Shown here: in pieces, positions 1 through 8,315 of the stretch | How the letters are laid out: each line of letters begins with the position of its first letter | Position numbering within the stretch: position 1 is the first letter of the stretch | From: Porphyrobacter sp. GA68 | GTDB taxonomy: Bacteria > Pseudomonadota > Alphaproteobacteria > Sphingomonadales > Sphingomonadaceae | NCBI RefSeq assembly: GCF_022605525.1 | Contig: NZ_JAKQYJ010000001.1 | Location: forward strand, 1,225,501-1,289,500 | Length of the DNA: 64,000 nucleotides | Direction of reading: 5' to 3' | Made by a program: the position numbers and the translations under genes | Notes under the pieces: generated by a model | What the model saw: only the letters and a program-made list of their open reading frames with translations | What the model was told of the DNA's origin: nothing | Database searches by the model: none

Positions 1-744
1 TTCGGGGCGAAACTGTCGTCCGTCTGGCGCGAAGCTCCAGGCGGCATGGGTCACGGCAAGGTCATAGGCGAGAAAGTCGTTGGCCGCGAAATAGAAATCT
101 AAAAGGCCGGTGACTTCGTCGCCCTGCACCAGCACATTGTCGGGAAAAAGGTCGGAATGGATCACGCCTGTGGGCAGAAGGCGCGGCCAGCGAAGTTCAA
201 GATGGGTCAGCTCGTCCCACATTGCGGCTGCCAGCGAAGGATCGATCGCCTCCAGCCCGCATGATCCGCACTGCTCCAGCAAGGTTCGCCACGCGGACGG
301 GCCGAGCCGCTGCTCCCGCCGCAGGGGAAATTCCGCCGCCGCCGTGTGCATCGCGGCGAGCGCGCGGCCGACGCTTCTGGCCTGGGCCGCCGTGGGCTGT
401 TCCACGACGCTGCCGGGGAGGAACCGGATCAAAGCAACCGCCTTGCCACCGATGTCGAGGAACGCCTCGCCCCGTGTGGTGTGAACAGTGGGCGGAACGG
501 GGCAGCCGCGCGCGGCCAGATGATCGAGCAAGGCGAGGAAGAACGGCAGGTCCGCTACGTCGATGCGCCGTTCGTACATGGTCAGCACGAATTGGCTGCC
601 CGCACTGCTTCCGCTCGTTTCAACCAGCCAATTGCTGTTGGACACGCCCTCCGCGATGCCACTCGCGCTTATCATCCTGCCGATATCGTAGTGCGACAGG
701 ATGCCAGCCATGGCCGCCCGGTCGAGGTGAGTGTAAACTGCCAG
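1..744 (-). CDS. thrB: Homoserine kinase, partial (C-terminus beyond window edge)
   Basis: Phosphorylates homoserine in threonine synthesis; a cytoplasmic enzyme of the aminoglycoside-phosphotransferase fold (ThrB type II). The 248 visible codons are open to position 1. A Brenner-type motif HSDLFPDN lies at residues 196-203 (catalytic Asp) and GLLDF at 213-217 (metal-binding Asp). The family is about 320 residues, so roughly 70 are missing. The natural N-terminus (xAVYTHL) begins at a CTG codon at 744-742 with GGAG 8 nt upstream. The next in-frame ATG is at 711 and would remove 11 conserved-looking residues. The gene follows ispH by 19 nt on the same strand, an arrangement common in sphingomonads. 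Family assignment is firm; the start is inferred. Confidence 0.88.
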   Translation of the reverse strand, partial: MAVYTHLDRAAMAGILSHYDIGRMISASGIAEGVSNSNWLVETSGSSAGSQFVLTMYERRIDVADLPFFLALLDHLAARGCPVPPTVHTTRGEAFLDIGGKAVALIRFLPGSVVEQPTAAQARSVGRALAAMHTAAAEFPLRREQRLGPSAWRTLLEQCGSCGLEAIDPSLAAAMWDELTHLELRWPRLLPTGVIHSDLFPDNVLVQGDEVTGLLDFYFAANDFLAYDLAVTHAAWSFAPDGRQFRPE

Positions 745-763
745 ACCGGCGTCTCCGGCTGGT

Positions 764-1747
764 TCAGTCGGTAAGCTGGCGGGGCAGCTTGAAGATCATG
801 TTCTCGACCGTGCTGACCAGAGTATGCTCTTCCACCTGGCGCCATTGCTTGAGCTGGTCGACCACTTCACGCACCAGTTCCTCCGGAGCCGATGCTCCTG
901 CGGTGAGGCCGATGCTGCCCACGCCCTCCAGCCAGGCGGGGTCGATGTCGGCTGCGCGTTGGATCAGGCGGGCCGGTGTGCCGCATCGTTCCGCAACCTC
1001 GACGAGGCGGACCGAGTTCGACGAATTGGGCGCGCCGATTACCAGCACGAGGTCGCTGCCGGGTGCAATCTGCTTCACGGCAGCCTGCCGGTTGGAGGTG
1101 GCGTAGCAGATGTCTTCGGCCTTGGGTCCGGCGATGTCGGGAAACCGCCGTTCCAGTTCTGCGGTGATCTCCGCCGTGTCATCCACCGACAGGGTCGTCT
1201 GGGTCAGATAGGCAAGCTGCGCTCCGGCCGGGGGTGTCACCGTTCGGGCGTCTTCCAGCGTTTCCACCAGGGTCATGGTGCCAGGCGGCACCTGCCCCAT
1301 GGTGCCGATGACTTCCGGATGACCGTCGTGACCGATGAACAGGATGTGGCGGCCTTTCTCCAGCTGCCGCTCGGCCTGCCGGTGGACCTTGCTGACCAGC
1401 GGGCAGGTCGCGTCGACATAGACGAGCTTGCGTCGCTCCGCCTCGGCCGGGACAGACTTGGGTACGCCGTGGGCGCTGAACACCACCGGCGCATCGTCCG
1501 GCACGTCGTCCAGTTCTTCCACGAACACGGCGCCTTTGGCCTTCAGCGCTTCCACAACGTAACGGTTGTGCACGATTTCATGCCGGACATAGACCGGCGC
1601 GCCGTATTTTTCGATCGCCCGCTCCACTATTTCAATGGCGCGGTCGACCCCTGCGCAGAACCCGCGGGGCGCGGCGATGAGCAGGGTCAGTCCGGGGAGT
1701 TCCGCCGTGGTTTCGGCGTTCGGCAGCGGATGCAAGGGCGCGTTCAT
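764..1747 (-). CDS. ispH: 4-hydroxy-3-methylbut-2-enyl diphosphate reductase
   Basis: Last enzyme of the MEP isoprenoid pathway. It reduces HMBPP to IPP and DMAPP with a [4Fe-4S] cluster. The three cluster cysteines are visible: C31 in GFCAGV, C115 in DATCPLV and C214 in [11 protein letters not shown]. The conserved histidines in EIVHN, SAHGVP and GHDGHPEV are present. Length 327 aa is normal for the family. It starts at ATG 1747 and is divergent from the lipoprotein gene across a 110-bp gap. It is probably cotranscribed with thrB downstream. Confidence 0.97.
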   Translation of the reverse strand: MNAPLHPLPNAETTAELPGLTLLIAAPRGFCAGVDRAIEIVERAIEKYGAPVYVRHEIVHNRYVVEALKAKGAVFVEELDDVPDDAPVVFSAHGVPKSVPAEAERRKLVYVDATCPLVSKVHRQAERQLEKGRHILFIGHDGHPEVIGTMGQVPPGTMTLVETLEDARTVTPPAGAQLAYLTQTTLSVDDTAEITAELERRFPDIAGPKAEDICYATSNRQAAVKQIAPGSDLVLVIGAPNSSNSVRLVEVAERCGTPARLIQRAADIDPAWLEGVGSIGLTAGASAPEELVREVVDQLKQWRQVEEHTLVSTVENMIFKLPRQLTD

Positions 1748-1857
1748 GCTTCCCCATCTAGCGCTTCTGCCGTCCGCCCGCTAGGGCGCTTGGCGTTTGG
1801 CCGGTCAGGGGCAGCACCCTTCTTCCCCCGTCCGCAGGAAAAAGGTAGTCGCGTTCC

Positions 1858-2511
1858 ATGATGTTGTCCCGTTCCGCCGGTCTGCTGCTGGGCTTGTCCG
1901 CTCTCACGCTTGTTGGATGCTCGCGCGAAGGTGAACTGGTGATCAGCGAAGGGGTTGGCATCACAGCCGTGCGCACCGTCTGTCCGGCGGTCGGCATCCC
2001 CGACTACACCGGCGATGTGACGCTGTTCCGCGCCGGCGGACAGCAGACGGCGCAGGATATCGATGTCACCGCCGTCATCACCAATGTCCGGCCCACCTGC
2101 AACGATCAGGGGGAACAGGTGTACACCGAAGCCACGTTTGACGTCTTCGCACGCCGGACCGACACCCGCGGGGCAAGGGCGGTGCAACTGCCTTATTTCG
2201 TGACGGTGCTGCGCGGCGGCAGCGCGATTGTGACGAAGCGGGTCGGCACAGTCGTCGTGAATTTCGCCGATGGGCAGGAACGGGCCAGCGCCACGGCACG
2301 GGCGGGTGCGTTCATCGATCGGTCGGCCGCTACCCTGCCGGAGGAAATCCGTCGCCAGATCACCCGGCAACGCAGGCCCGGCGATCCTGACGCCGCGCTC
2401 GATCCGCTGGCCGATCCGGCAGTTCGCGCCGCGGTTCAGCAGGCGACCTTCGAAATGCTGGTTGGATTTCAGCTGGACCAGCAGCAGCTTGCGTATAACG
2501 CGACTCGCTGA
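1858..2511 (+). CDS. Conserved hypothetical lipoprotein
   Basis: 217 aa. The N-terminus is a lipoprotein signal: a hydrophobic stretch then the lipobox LVGC with the lipidated Cys at residue 21, so the mature protein is probably membrane anchored and periplasm facing. The body (about 30-215) has an even mix of beta-prone stretches and an Arg/Asp-rich loop near 165-185, and no enzymatic motif I recognise. The start may be either of two adjacent ATGs (1858, 1861); an upstream GGAAAAAGG lies about 11 nt before the first. It lies 72 nt upstream of argS on the same strand. Function unknown. Confidence 0.8.
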   Translation: MMLSRSAGLLLGLSALTLVGCSREGELVISEGVGITAVRTVCPAVGIPDYTGDVTLFRAGGQQTAQDIDVTAVITNVRPTCNDQGEQVYTEATFDVFARRTDTRGARAVQLPYFVTVLRGGSAIVTKRVGTVVVNFADGQERASATARAGAFIDRSAATLPEEIRRQITRQRRPGDPDAALDPLADPAVRAAVQQATFEMLVGFQLDQQQLAYNATR

Positions 2512-2583
2512 CCCGTGACGGGTCGGCCGCGTTGCCGACCCCGCTACCTTGCGCTTTTCCCCCGATGAACTAACGCGCGCCGG

Positions 2584-4341
2584 ATGATCGACGCCAGTTC
2601 TCCTGCCACCCTGTACTCCGCGTTCGCCGCGCGGGTCGATGCCGTTCTGAACGCCTTGGAACTTGAAGGGCACCTGCCCCCGGATACAGGCCGTTCCGGC
2701 GTGTCGGTAGAGCCGCCGCGCGACCCGGCGCACGGCGATCTCGCGATCAACGCGGCGATGGTGCTGGCCCGGCAGGCACGCAGCAACCCACGCGATCTGG
2801 CGCAACTGATCGCGGGCAAGCTGGAAAGCGACCCGCTGGTGGCCGCGGTGGATATCGCCGGGCCCGGTTTCATCAACCTGCGTCTGCAGCCTTCCGCTTG
2901 GATCGAGGAGCTGCGCGCCATCGCGCGCCTGGGGGCGGATTACGGCCGTTCAACAATGGGCAGCGGCCTGCGGGTCAACATCGAGTATGTCTCCGCCAAT
3001 CCCACCGGTCCGATGCACATGGGGCATTGCCGGGGGGCAGTCGTGGGAGACGCTCTGGCCAGCTTGCTGGAGTTCGCCGGGCATCAGGTCATCCGCGAAT
3101 ATTACATCAACGACGCGGGTGGTCAGGTGGATGTACTCGCCCGCTCTGCCCACCTGCGTTACCGGGAAGCGCTGGGCGAGGAGATCGGCGATATTCCAGC
3201 CGGGCTGTACCCCGGCGATTACCTCAGGCCGGTGGGACAAGCCCTGGCCGACACGTTCGCGGATCGTTACTGCGCCGCGCCCGAGGCGGAGTGGCTGCCC
3301 CTGTTCCGCAGGGAAGCGGTTGCCCGGATGATGGATCTGATACGCGCCGACCTCGCACGGCTCGGCATCCATCACGATGTGTTCGCTTCCGAAGCGGAAC
3401 TTCAGGCAGCGGGCAAGCCGGACGCGGCGGAAGCGTGGCTGCGCGAACGCGATCTGGTGTACGATGGTGTTCTGGAAGCTCCAAAGGGCAAGGCGCCGCC
3501 GGAAGATTGGGAACCAGTGGAATTGCCCCTGTTCCGCTCCACCCGGTTCGGCGACGACCAGGATCGGCCGATCCGCAAATCCGATGGCAGCTGGACCTAT
3601 TTCGGTGCCGACCTTGCCTATCACATGCAGAAGGCCGAAGGCGCCGACGCGCTGATCGATATCTGGGGCGCCGATCACGCCGGCACCGTGAAACGGATCA
3701 AGGCGGCGGTGGCGGCTTTGTCAGAGGGGCAGGGGCGCTCCATTCCATTTGACGTCAAGCTCATCCAGATGGTGCAGCTGATGCGCGGGGGCGAGCCGGT
3801 AAAGATGTCCAAGCGGTCGGGCAGCTTCGTGACGCTGGCTGACGTGGTGGACGAGGTCGGCCGGGACGTCGTGCGCTTCACCATGCTGACCCGCGCACCG
3901 CAGGCACAGATGGACTTCGACTTCGCCAAGGTGGTCGAAGCGTCGCGGGACAACCCGGTATTCTACGTCCAGTATGCTCACGCGCGGATATGTTCCACCT
4001 TGCGGCGGGGAGGTGCCGAGGGGTTGGGGCCGGAGGAAAATCACCTCGAACTGCTGGGTCCGGACGAGCTCGCTCTGTTGCGCGAAGCGGCACAGTTTCC
4101 GCGCGTCGTGGAGGCCGCGGCGCAGGCCCGCGAACCGCACCGTATCGCGTTTTACCTTTACGATCTGGCGACCGCGTTCCATGCCTATTACAATCTTGGC
4201 AATGACAATGCCGCCAAGCGAATCGTCTCCTTGGAGGACATGTCTGCCAGCGGCGCTCGCCTGTTTCTGGCCGCGCAGGTAGCGCAGGTGATCCGCAACG
4301 GGCTGGCAGTGCTGGGCGTCGCGGCGGTGGAGGAGATGTGA
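2584..4341 (+). CDS. argS: Arginyl-tRNA synthetase
   Basis: Class I aminoacyl-tRNA synthetase charging tRNA-Arg. The N-terminal Add-1 domain covers about residues 1-100. The HIGH-type motif is MHMGH at about 144-148 within SANPTGPMHMGH, and a KMSKR motif sits near residue 407. The C-terminal DALR anticodon-binding domain covers about 450-585. Length 585 aa is typical. It is followed with no gap by the SPOR gene, whose Shine-Dalgarno lies inside the argS 3' end, so the two are probably translationally coupled. Confidence 0.97.
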   Translation: MIDASSPATLYSAFAARVDAVLNALELEGHLPPDTGRSGVSVEPPRDPAHGDLAINAAMVLARQARSNPRDLAQLIAGKLESDPLVAAVDIAGPGFINLRLQPSAWIEELRAIARLGADYGRSTMGSGLRVNIEYVSANPTGPMHMGHCRGAVVGDALASLLEFAGHQVIREYYINDAGGQVDVLARSAHLRYREALGEEIGDIPAGLYPGDYLRPVGQALADTFADRYCAAPEAEWLPLFRREAVARMMDLIRADLARLGIHHDVFASEAELQAAGKPDAAEAWLRERDLVYDGVLEAPKGKAPPEDWEPVELPLFRSTRFGDDQDRPIRKSDGSWTYFGADLAYHMQKAEGADALIDIWGADHAGTVKRIKAAVAALSEGQGRSIPFDVKLIQMVQLMRGGEPVKMSKRSGSFVTLADVVDEVGRDVVRFTMLTRAPQAQMDFDFAKVVEASRDNPVFYVQYAHARICSTLRRGGAEGLGPEENHLELLGPDELALLREAAQFPRVVEAAAQAREPHRIAFYLYDLATAFHAYYNLGNDNAAKRIVSLEDMSASGARLFLAAQVAQVIRNGLAVLGVAAVEEM

Positions 4342-4343
4342 GC

Positions 4344-5066
4344 ATGGCCGGACGGCCTCCTGTTTCGGGTCGCGCAAGCAGCAGCGATTGGGGAGAGCCT
4401 TCCTGGGTGGAACAGCCCGAGGAACTGACTTTCATCGACGAAGACGATCGGCTGCCCTGGCTCGATTCGCCTGACGACGTGCCGCTATCCGCCAGGCGCA
4501 ATCCGGGCAGAACCGCAGGATTGCTGCTGCTGGCCGCTGCTGTTCTGCTTCTTGTAGGGGCGGGAGTGTGGTGGCTGCTGGCCCGCAACACCGGTCCCGT
4601 GCCGGATGGCAGCGTGATCGCCGCGCCGGCCGGACCGTACAAGGTACGCCCCGCCGATCCCGGCGGCCGGGAACTTGCCGGCACCGGGGACACCAGCTTC
4701 GCCGTGGGCGAGGGGCAGACGCGTCAGGCGCAACTGGCGGAACCGCCGCCGGTCGCCACCCCCCAGCCCACCGGAGAACCTGCCGCGAGGCAGGCCGCTG
4801 CTCCAACCTCCGCACCGCAGCCCGAAGCAGGTGGAGTCGGAGTACAGGTGGGCGCCTATTACAGCCCCGCTGCGGCGGAGAGCGGCTGGCGCACGCTGAC
4901 CCGCCAGACGGAAGCATTGCAGGGCTTCCGTCACCGGGTTGTGCGGGGGCAGGCGGACATCGGCACGGTGTACCGGTTGCAGGCCGTCGCGCCCGATGCC
5001 GCTTCCGCGCAGCAATTGTGCAGCGCCCTGCAGGCAGACGGGCTGCCTTGCCAGGTGAAGCGGTGA
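4344..5066 (+). CDS. SPOR domain membrane protein
   Basis: 240 aa. A cytoplasmic acidic N-terminal segment of about 55 residues precedes one transmembrane helix (about 57-80). A Pro/Ala-rich linker and a C-terminal SPOR domain (about 165-240, starting GVQVGAYYSP) follow. SPOR domains bind denuded septal peptidoglycan, so the inferred role is at the division site or in wall remodelling. ATG 4344 was chosen because GGAGGAG lies 8 nt upstream; an in-frame GTG at 4338 is too close to that site. The gene sits between argS and nagZ, the latter also a peptidoglycan enzyme. Confidence 0.88.
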   Translation: MAGRPPVSGRASSSDWGEPSWVEQPEELTFIDEDDRLPWLDSPDDVPLSARRNPGRTAGLLLLAAAVLLLVGAGVWWLLARNTGPVPDGSVIAAPAGPYKVRPADPGGRELAGTGDTSFAVGEGQTRQAQLAEPPPVATPQPTGEPAARQAAAPTSAPQPEAGGVGVQVGAYYSPAAAESGWRTLTRQTEALQGFRHRVVRGQADIGTVYRLQAVAPDAASAQQLCSALQADGLPCQVKR

Positions 5067-5115
5067 ACGGTGGAACCAGGCTGCCTGCGACCGTGAAATC
5101 GGAAGCTGGCGGCGC

Positions 5116-6147
5116 ATGACCCCTGCTGTTTTCGGTCTTTCCGGCCATCGTCTCACGCCTGACGAAAGTGCATTCTTCCGGGATGCCGACCCTGTTGGAT
5201 ACATCCTGTTTCAGCGCAATTGCGGGTCCCGCGACCAGTTGCGCGCGCTGACCCACGAGTTGCGGTCGCTCCACGGGCGGGATGATCTGTTCATCTCCAT
5301 CGACCAGGAAGGCGGACGGGTCGCCCGGATGAAGCCGCCGGATTGGCTCGCCTATCCCGCGGGAGAGCGATTCGACGAGTTGTACCAGGTTGCGCCGCTC
5401 AGCGCGGTGGAGGCCGTGCGTGCGAACGCGGAAGCGATGGGGCACGAACTGGCGGACTGCGGCATTACGGTCAATTTCCACGCGCCCCTGGATGTGCGTC
5501 GCGATGACACCTCCGAAGCGATCGGCGACCGCGCGCTGGGGCGCGATCCGTTACAAGTGGCCGCCCTTGGGCGGGGCATGATCGAAGGCTTCGCCAGGGC
5601 CGGCGTGGCAGGATGCCTGAAGCACATGCCCGGTCATGGGCGCTCTACGCTCGACACCCACAAGGACCTGCCGACGGTGTCCGCCTCGGCCGAGGAGCTG
5701 GCGGCAGACATCACGCCCTTCCGTCAGCTCGCCACCACCACGCCGATCGGCATGACCGCCCATATCATCTACACCGCATGGGATGCGGATCGGCCCGCCA
5801 CGCTGTCGGCCGATGTCATCAACGATGTGATCCGCGGCACGATCGGGTTTGACGGCCTGCTCCTCACCGATGACATCGACATGGAGGCATTGTCCGGCTC
5901 CATCCCGGACCGCGCGCAACAGGCGATCGCGGCGGGCTGCGATGCGGTGCTCAACTGCTGGGCCAGAATGGCTGACATGATCGCTATGGCGGAACGCCTG
6001 CCGCGCTTGACCGCGGAGGGCCACAGGCGGCTCGCTGCCGCGATGGCACACGCGGATCGTCCGGATCCGCAGGATCGCCATGCCCGAACCGAACAGCTGC
6101 TTGCGAGGCGCGATGCGCTGTTCAGCGCCGCCGGCCTGCTGGCTTAA
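5116..6147 (+). CDS. nagZ: Beta-N-acetylhexosaminidase NagZ
   Basis: Glycoside hydrolase family 3 enzyme that removes GlcNAc from anhydro-muropeptides during peptidoglycan recycling in the cytoplasm. Substrate-binding KHMPGHG is at residues 169-175, followed by the STLDTHKDLP loop that carries the mobile catalytic Asp-His pair. The nucleophile Asp lies in LLTDDIDMEAL near residue 255. The length of 343 aa and the absence of a signal peptide fit the family. It starts 49 nt after the SPOR gene and lies upstream of tatA. In many alphaproteobacteria scpA and scpB sit between nagZ and tatA; here they do not. Confidence 0.95.
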   Translation: MTPAVFGLSGHRLTPDESAFFRDADPVGYILFQRNCGSRDQLRALTHELRSLHGRDDLFISIDQEGGRVARMKPPDWLAYPAGERFDELYQVAPLSAVEAVRANAEAMGHELADCGITVNFHAPLDVRRDDTSEAIGDRALGRDPLQVAALGRGMIEGFARAGVAGCLKHMPGHGRSTLDTHKDLPTVSASAEELAADITPFRQLATTTPIGMTAHIIYTAWDADRPATLSADVINDVIRGTIGFDGLLLTDDIDMEALSGSIPDRAQQAIAAGCDAVLNCWARMADMIAMAERLPRLTAEGHRRLAAAMAHADRPDPQDRHARTEQLLARRDALFSAAGLLA

Positions 6148-6212
6148 TGGCCGCTGGCATAGCGTCACCGGAACGTCTATATATGGGCTCCGCCCTCGCA
6201 AATAGGTGAAAC

Positions 6213-6452
6213 ATGTCGCTTGGCCCCTGGCAGCTTATCATCATAGCCCTCGTCATCCTCGTGCTGTTCGGGCGCGGACGCATATCGGAGATGATGGGCG
6301 ATTTCGGCAAAGGGATCAAAAGCTTCAAGGAAGGCATGAACGAGCACGACAAGCCAGCGCCTGCTCCGCCGCCGCGCATCGAAGGGCCGGCGCGCGATGC
6401 GGCGGCGTCGGAGACAGCGCCGGCTGACAAGCCGCGCGACCCGGCTGCGTAA
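6213..6452 (+). CDS. tatA: Sec-independent translocase subunit TatA
   Basis: Pore-forming subunit of the twin-arginine translocase in the inner membrane. 79 aa: a short periplasmic N-terminus, one transmembrane helix (about 7-21), the FG hinge (LFGRGR) and an amphipathic helix with GDFGKGIKSFKEGM. A variable charged, proline-containing tail follows. AGGTGAA upstream is an adequate ribosome binding site. First gene of tatABC, 65 nt after nagZ. Confidence 0.95.
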   Translation: MSLGPWQLIIIALVILVLFGRGRISEMMGDFGKGIKSFKEGMNEHDKPAPAPPPRIEGPARDAAASETAPADKPRDPAA

Positions 6453-6460
6453 GGCGGTAA

Positions 6461-6490
6461 AAGGAGGGCGCAGCAGCGCCGCGGCCCATG
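6461..6490 (+). promoter_or_regulatory. tatB ribosome binding site with intervening hairpin
   Basis: AAGGAG at 6461-6466 is the only strong Shine-Dalgarno before tatB but lies 21 nt from the ATG at 6488. Between them GGCGC (6467-6471), AGCA and GCGCC (6476-6480) form a perfect 5-bp tetraloop hairpin. Folding it leaves 7 nt between SD and start, the normal spacing. The sequence is seen directly; the spacing correction is inferred. Confidence 0.6.
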
Positions 6491-6868
6491 TTTGACATCG
6501 GTGCGACTGAACTTCTGGTCATTGTGATTGTCGCCATCATCGCCATCGGACCCAAAGACTTGCCGTTGGCGCTGAGGACTGCGGGACGCTGGATCGGCAA
6601 GATGCGGCGGATGTCGGGTCATTTCCGTGCCGGGCTGGACAACATGATCCGCGAGGCCGAGATGGAAGAGCATGAGCGGGAGTGGCGGGAGCGGAACGCC
6701 CGCATAATGCAGGCGCATCCGCAAGATGCGACACCTGCCTCCCTTTCTGCGTCTTCCAGTCCGGCGGGCGCTGACGGGTGGTCAGGCAGCGATACGGTTG
6801 ATGCCTCCGGCGCCGGTGAGGCGTCTACGTCCACGGCCGCGCCACCGCCTTCCGACTCCAGAACGTAA
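6488..6868 (+). CDS. tatB: Sec-independent translocase subunit TatB
   Basis: Twin-arginine signal receptor subunit that works with TatC. 126 aa: transmembrane helix near residues 4-20 containing the invariant Glu (ATELLVI), the GPKDLP hinge, then an amphipathic helix with ALRTAGRWIGKMRRM typical of TatB. The C-terminal 50 residues are low complexity (Ala, Ser, Pro). It lies 35 nt after tatA and its SD is displaced by a hairpin (see 6461-6490). Confidence 0.95.
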   Translation: MFDIGATELLVIVIVAIIAIGPKDLPLALRTAGRWIGKMRRMSGHFRAGLDNMIREAEMEEHEREWRERNARIMQAHPQDATPASLSASSSPAGADGWSGSDTVDASGAGEASTSTAAPPPSDSRT

Positions 6869-6877
6869 GGCAAGCCG

Positions 6878-7708
6878 TTGGTCAAGATCAGCGATATCGA
6901 CGAAACGCAGGCGCCGCTGCTCGACCATCTGATTGAATTGCGCGGCCGTCTTGTGCGGTGCGTCCTGACCCTGGCTGCAGCTTTCGCGGTCTGCCTGTAT
7001 TTTGCCAGCGACATCTTCGGCTTTCTGGTCCAGCCGCTGCTCGCCGCCTTTCCAGCGGGAGAAGGGCGCCTGATCTATACCCAGCTTTACGAAGCGTTCT
7101 TTGTGGAATTGAAGGTGGCGCTGTTTGCCGCCTTCTTTGTCAGCTTTCCCATTATCGCGAACCAGCTTTGGGCATTTGTCGCCCCCGGCCTTTATGCCCG
7201 CGAGAAGAAGGCGTTTCTGCCGTTCCTGTTTGCCACTCCGGTGCTGTTCACCGCGGGCGGCGCGCTGGCGTACTATGTGGTGATGCCCACTGCCTTCAGC
7301 TGGTTCCTGGGGTTTTCAGGCACCGTTGGAGGGCTGCCGATCGACGCCTTGCCGGCCGCGGGCGATTACCTGTCTCTGGTCATGCAGTTCATTCTGGCAT
7401 TCGGCATCAGCTTTCTGCTGCCGGTGCTGCTTCTGTTGCTGAACGTCGCGGGCATCGTCCGGCGTGAGCAGCTCGTCCGCGCCCGCCGTTACGTCATAGT
7501 GGGAGTGGTGATTGTGGCCGCCATCGTCACGCCGCCCGACCCGGGATCGCAGCTGATCCTTGCGATACCATTGTATCTGCTGTTCGAAGGGTCGCTGCTT
7601 ATCATGCGCGTGACCGAGAAGCGCGCCGCTGCCGCGCGGGCAGCGGAAGAGGCGGAGATCAAGCGAGCAGGTGCACCCGGCGGGGCGACCACCCTGCCGC
7701 AGGATTAG
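6878..7708 (+). CDS. tatC: Sec-independent translocase subunit TatC
   Basis: Multi-spanning core receptor of the Tat translocase. 276 aa with six predicted transmembrane helices. The N-terminal signature APLLDHLIELRGRL, the conserved Glu/Pro-rich loop after helix 2 (FVAPGLYAREKK) and a positively charged C-terminal tail are present. The start is TTG at 6878 with AAGG 7 nt upstream. No in-frame ATG or GTG lies close enough to keep the conserved N-terminus, so a weak TTG start is likely real and may keep TatC lower than TatA. Confidence 0.94.
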   Translation: MVKISDIDETQAPLLDHLIELRGRLVRCVLTLAAAFAVCLYFASDIFGFLVQPLLAAFPAGEGRLIYTQLYEAFFVELKVALFAAFFVSFPIIANQLWAFVAPGLYAREKKAFLPFLFATPVLFTAGGALAYYVVMPTAFSWFLGFSGTVGGLPIDALPAAGDYLSLVMQFILAFGISFLLPVLLLLLNVAGIVRREQLVRARRYVIVGVVIVAAIVTPPDPGSQLILAIPLYLLFEGSLLIMRVTEKRAAAARAAEEAEIKRAGAPGGATTLPQD

Positions 7709-7873
7709 GAGGGATGAGGTGAGCAGGCCGACCCCCGGGTCGGTTTCGCCGGGCTGAACAGGTCGGCCCGTCTCCCGTTGATGGCGCACACCGGGTTTCT
7801 AGAGGACTGATGCTCAGGCCGCGGAGGCGGGCAGAGGGTTTGGCGTACGCCATCCCAGCGCCACATCAGGCAC

Positions 7874-7908
7874 AAAAAAACGGGGCCGCCTTGGCGACCC
7901 CGTTTTTC
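7874..7908. terminator. Bidirectional rho-independent terminator
   Basis: ACGGGG (7880-7885) pairs with CCCCGT (7898-7903) around an inner CGCC/GGCG stem. The hairpin is flanked by seven A on the left and five T on the right, so it can terminate in both directions. It serves the small gene ending at 7927 (minus) and probably the tat operon (plus), 165 bp away. The remaining 7709-7926 sequence shows no gene. Confidence 0.88.
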
Positions 7909-7926
7909 AATTCATGCAATCAGCAA

Positions 7927-8142
7927 TCAGGCGCTGATCGGCTGATCGTCATCGTCGACGGCGATGATGATCGCGCCAATAACCGCTGCGGCGGCCAGAA
8001 GGGCGATAATCACGCTGCTGCCGGCGAGTTCGGACTCGCCTTCGACCGGAGCCGAAGAACGGGCAAAGCTGACTTCGGCAACGGCAGGAGCCGCAACCAG
8101 CGTCAGGGCAGCGGTTGCTGCCAGGGCATTACGAAGCTTCAT
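7927..8142 (-). CDS. Tiny exported membrane protein with acidic tail (paralogue A)
   Basis: 71 aa. A Sec-type signal peptide (about 1-22, ending AVA) precedes a short polar segment containing RSSAPVEG. One hydrophobic helix (about 43-62) and an acidic tail DDDDQ follow. The ribosome binding site AAGGGAG lies 7 nt before ATG. It shares its layout and the RSSAPV motif with the neighbouring gene at 8316-8537, so the two arose by duplication. A terminator follows directly. No known family recognised; probably an envelope protein. Confidence 0.75.
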   Translation of the reverse strand: MKLRNALAATAALTLVAAPAVAEVSFARSSAPVEGESELAGSSVIIALLAAAAVIGAIIIAVDDDDQPISA

Positions 8143-8294
8143 CTGTTAACTCCCTTGGAAAAATCTTGCGACCAGTTTCCAATATCGGCCTATGTCACAA
8201 GTCGCCGCTAGGCAACCCGATATTTGAACTCAGACGCGAGAAAATCGCAACATTGCGGCGGTTTGTCGCCAGCACGGTGCAAATATACCACGAA

Positions 8295-8315
8295 GCGTTA
8301 AGTTCTCTTTAACGC
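8295..8315. promoter_or_regulatory. Perfect inverted repeat containing a CtrA-like box
   Basis: GCGTTAA (8295-8301) and TTAACGC (8309-8315) are perfect inverted arms around GTTCTCT. The core TTAA-N7-TTAA at 8298-8312 matches the CtrA consensus known from Caulobacter. It abuts the stop codon of the upstream paralogue and lies about 155 nt before the start of the downstream one. It could instead be a hairpin at the end of the first transcript, though it has no U tract. Confidence 0.5.
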
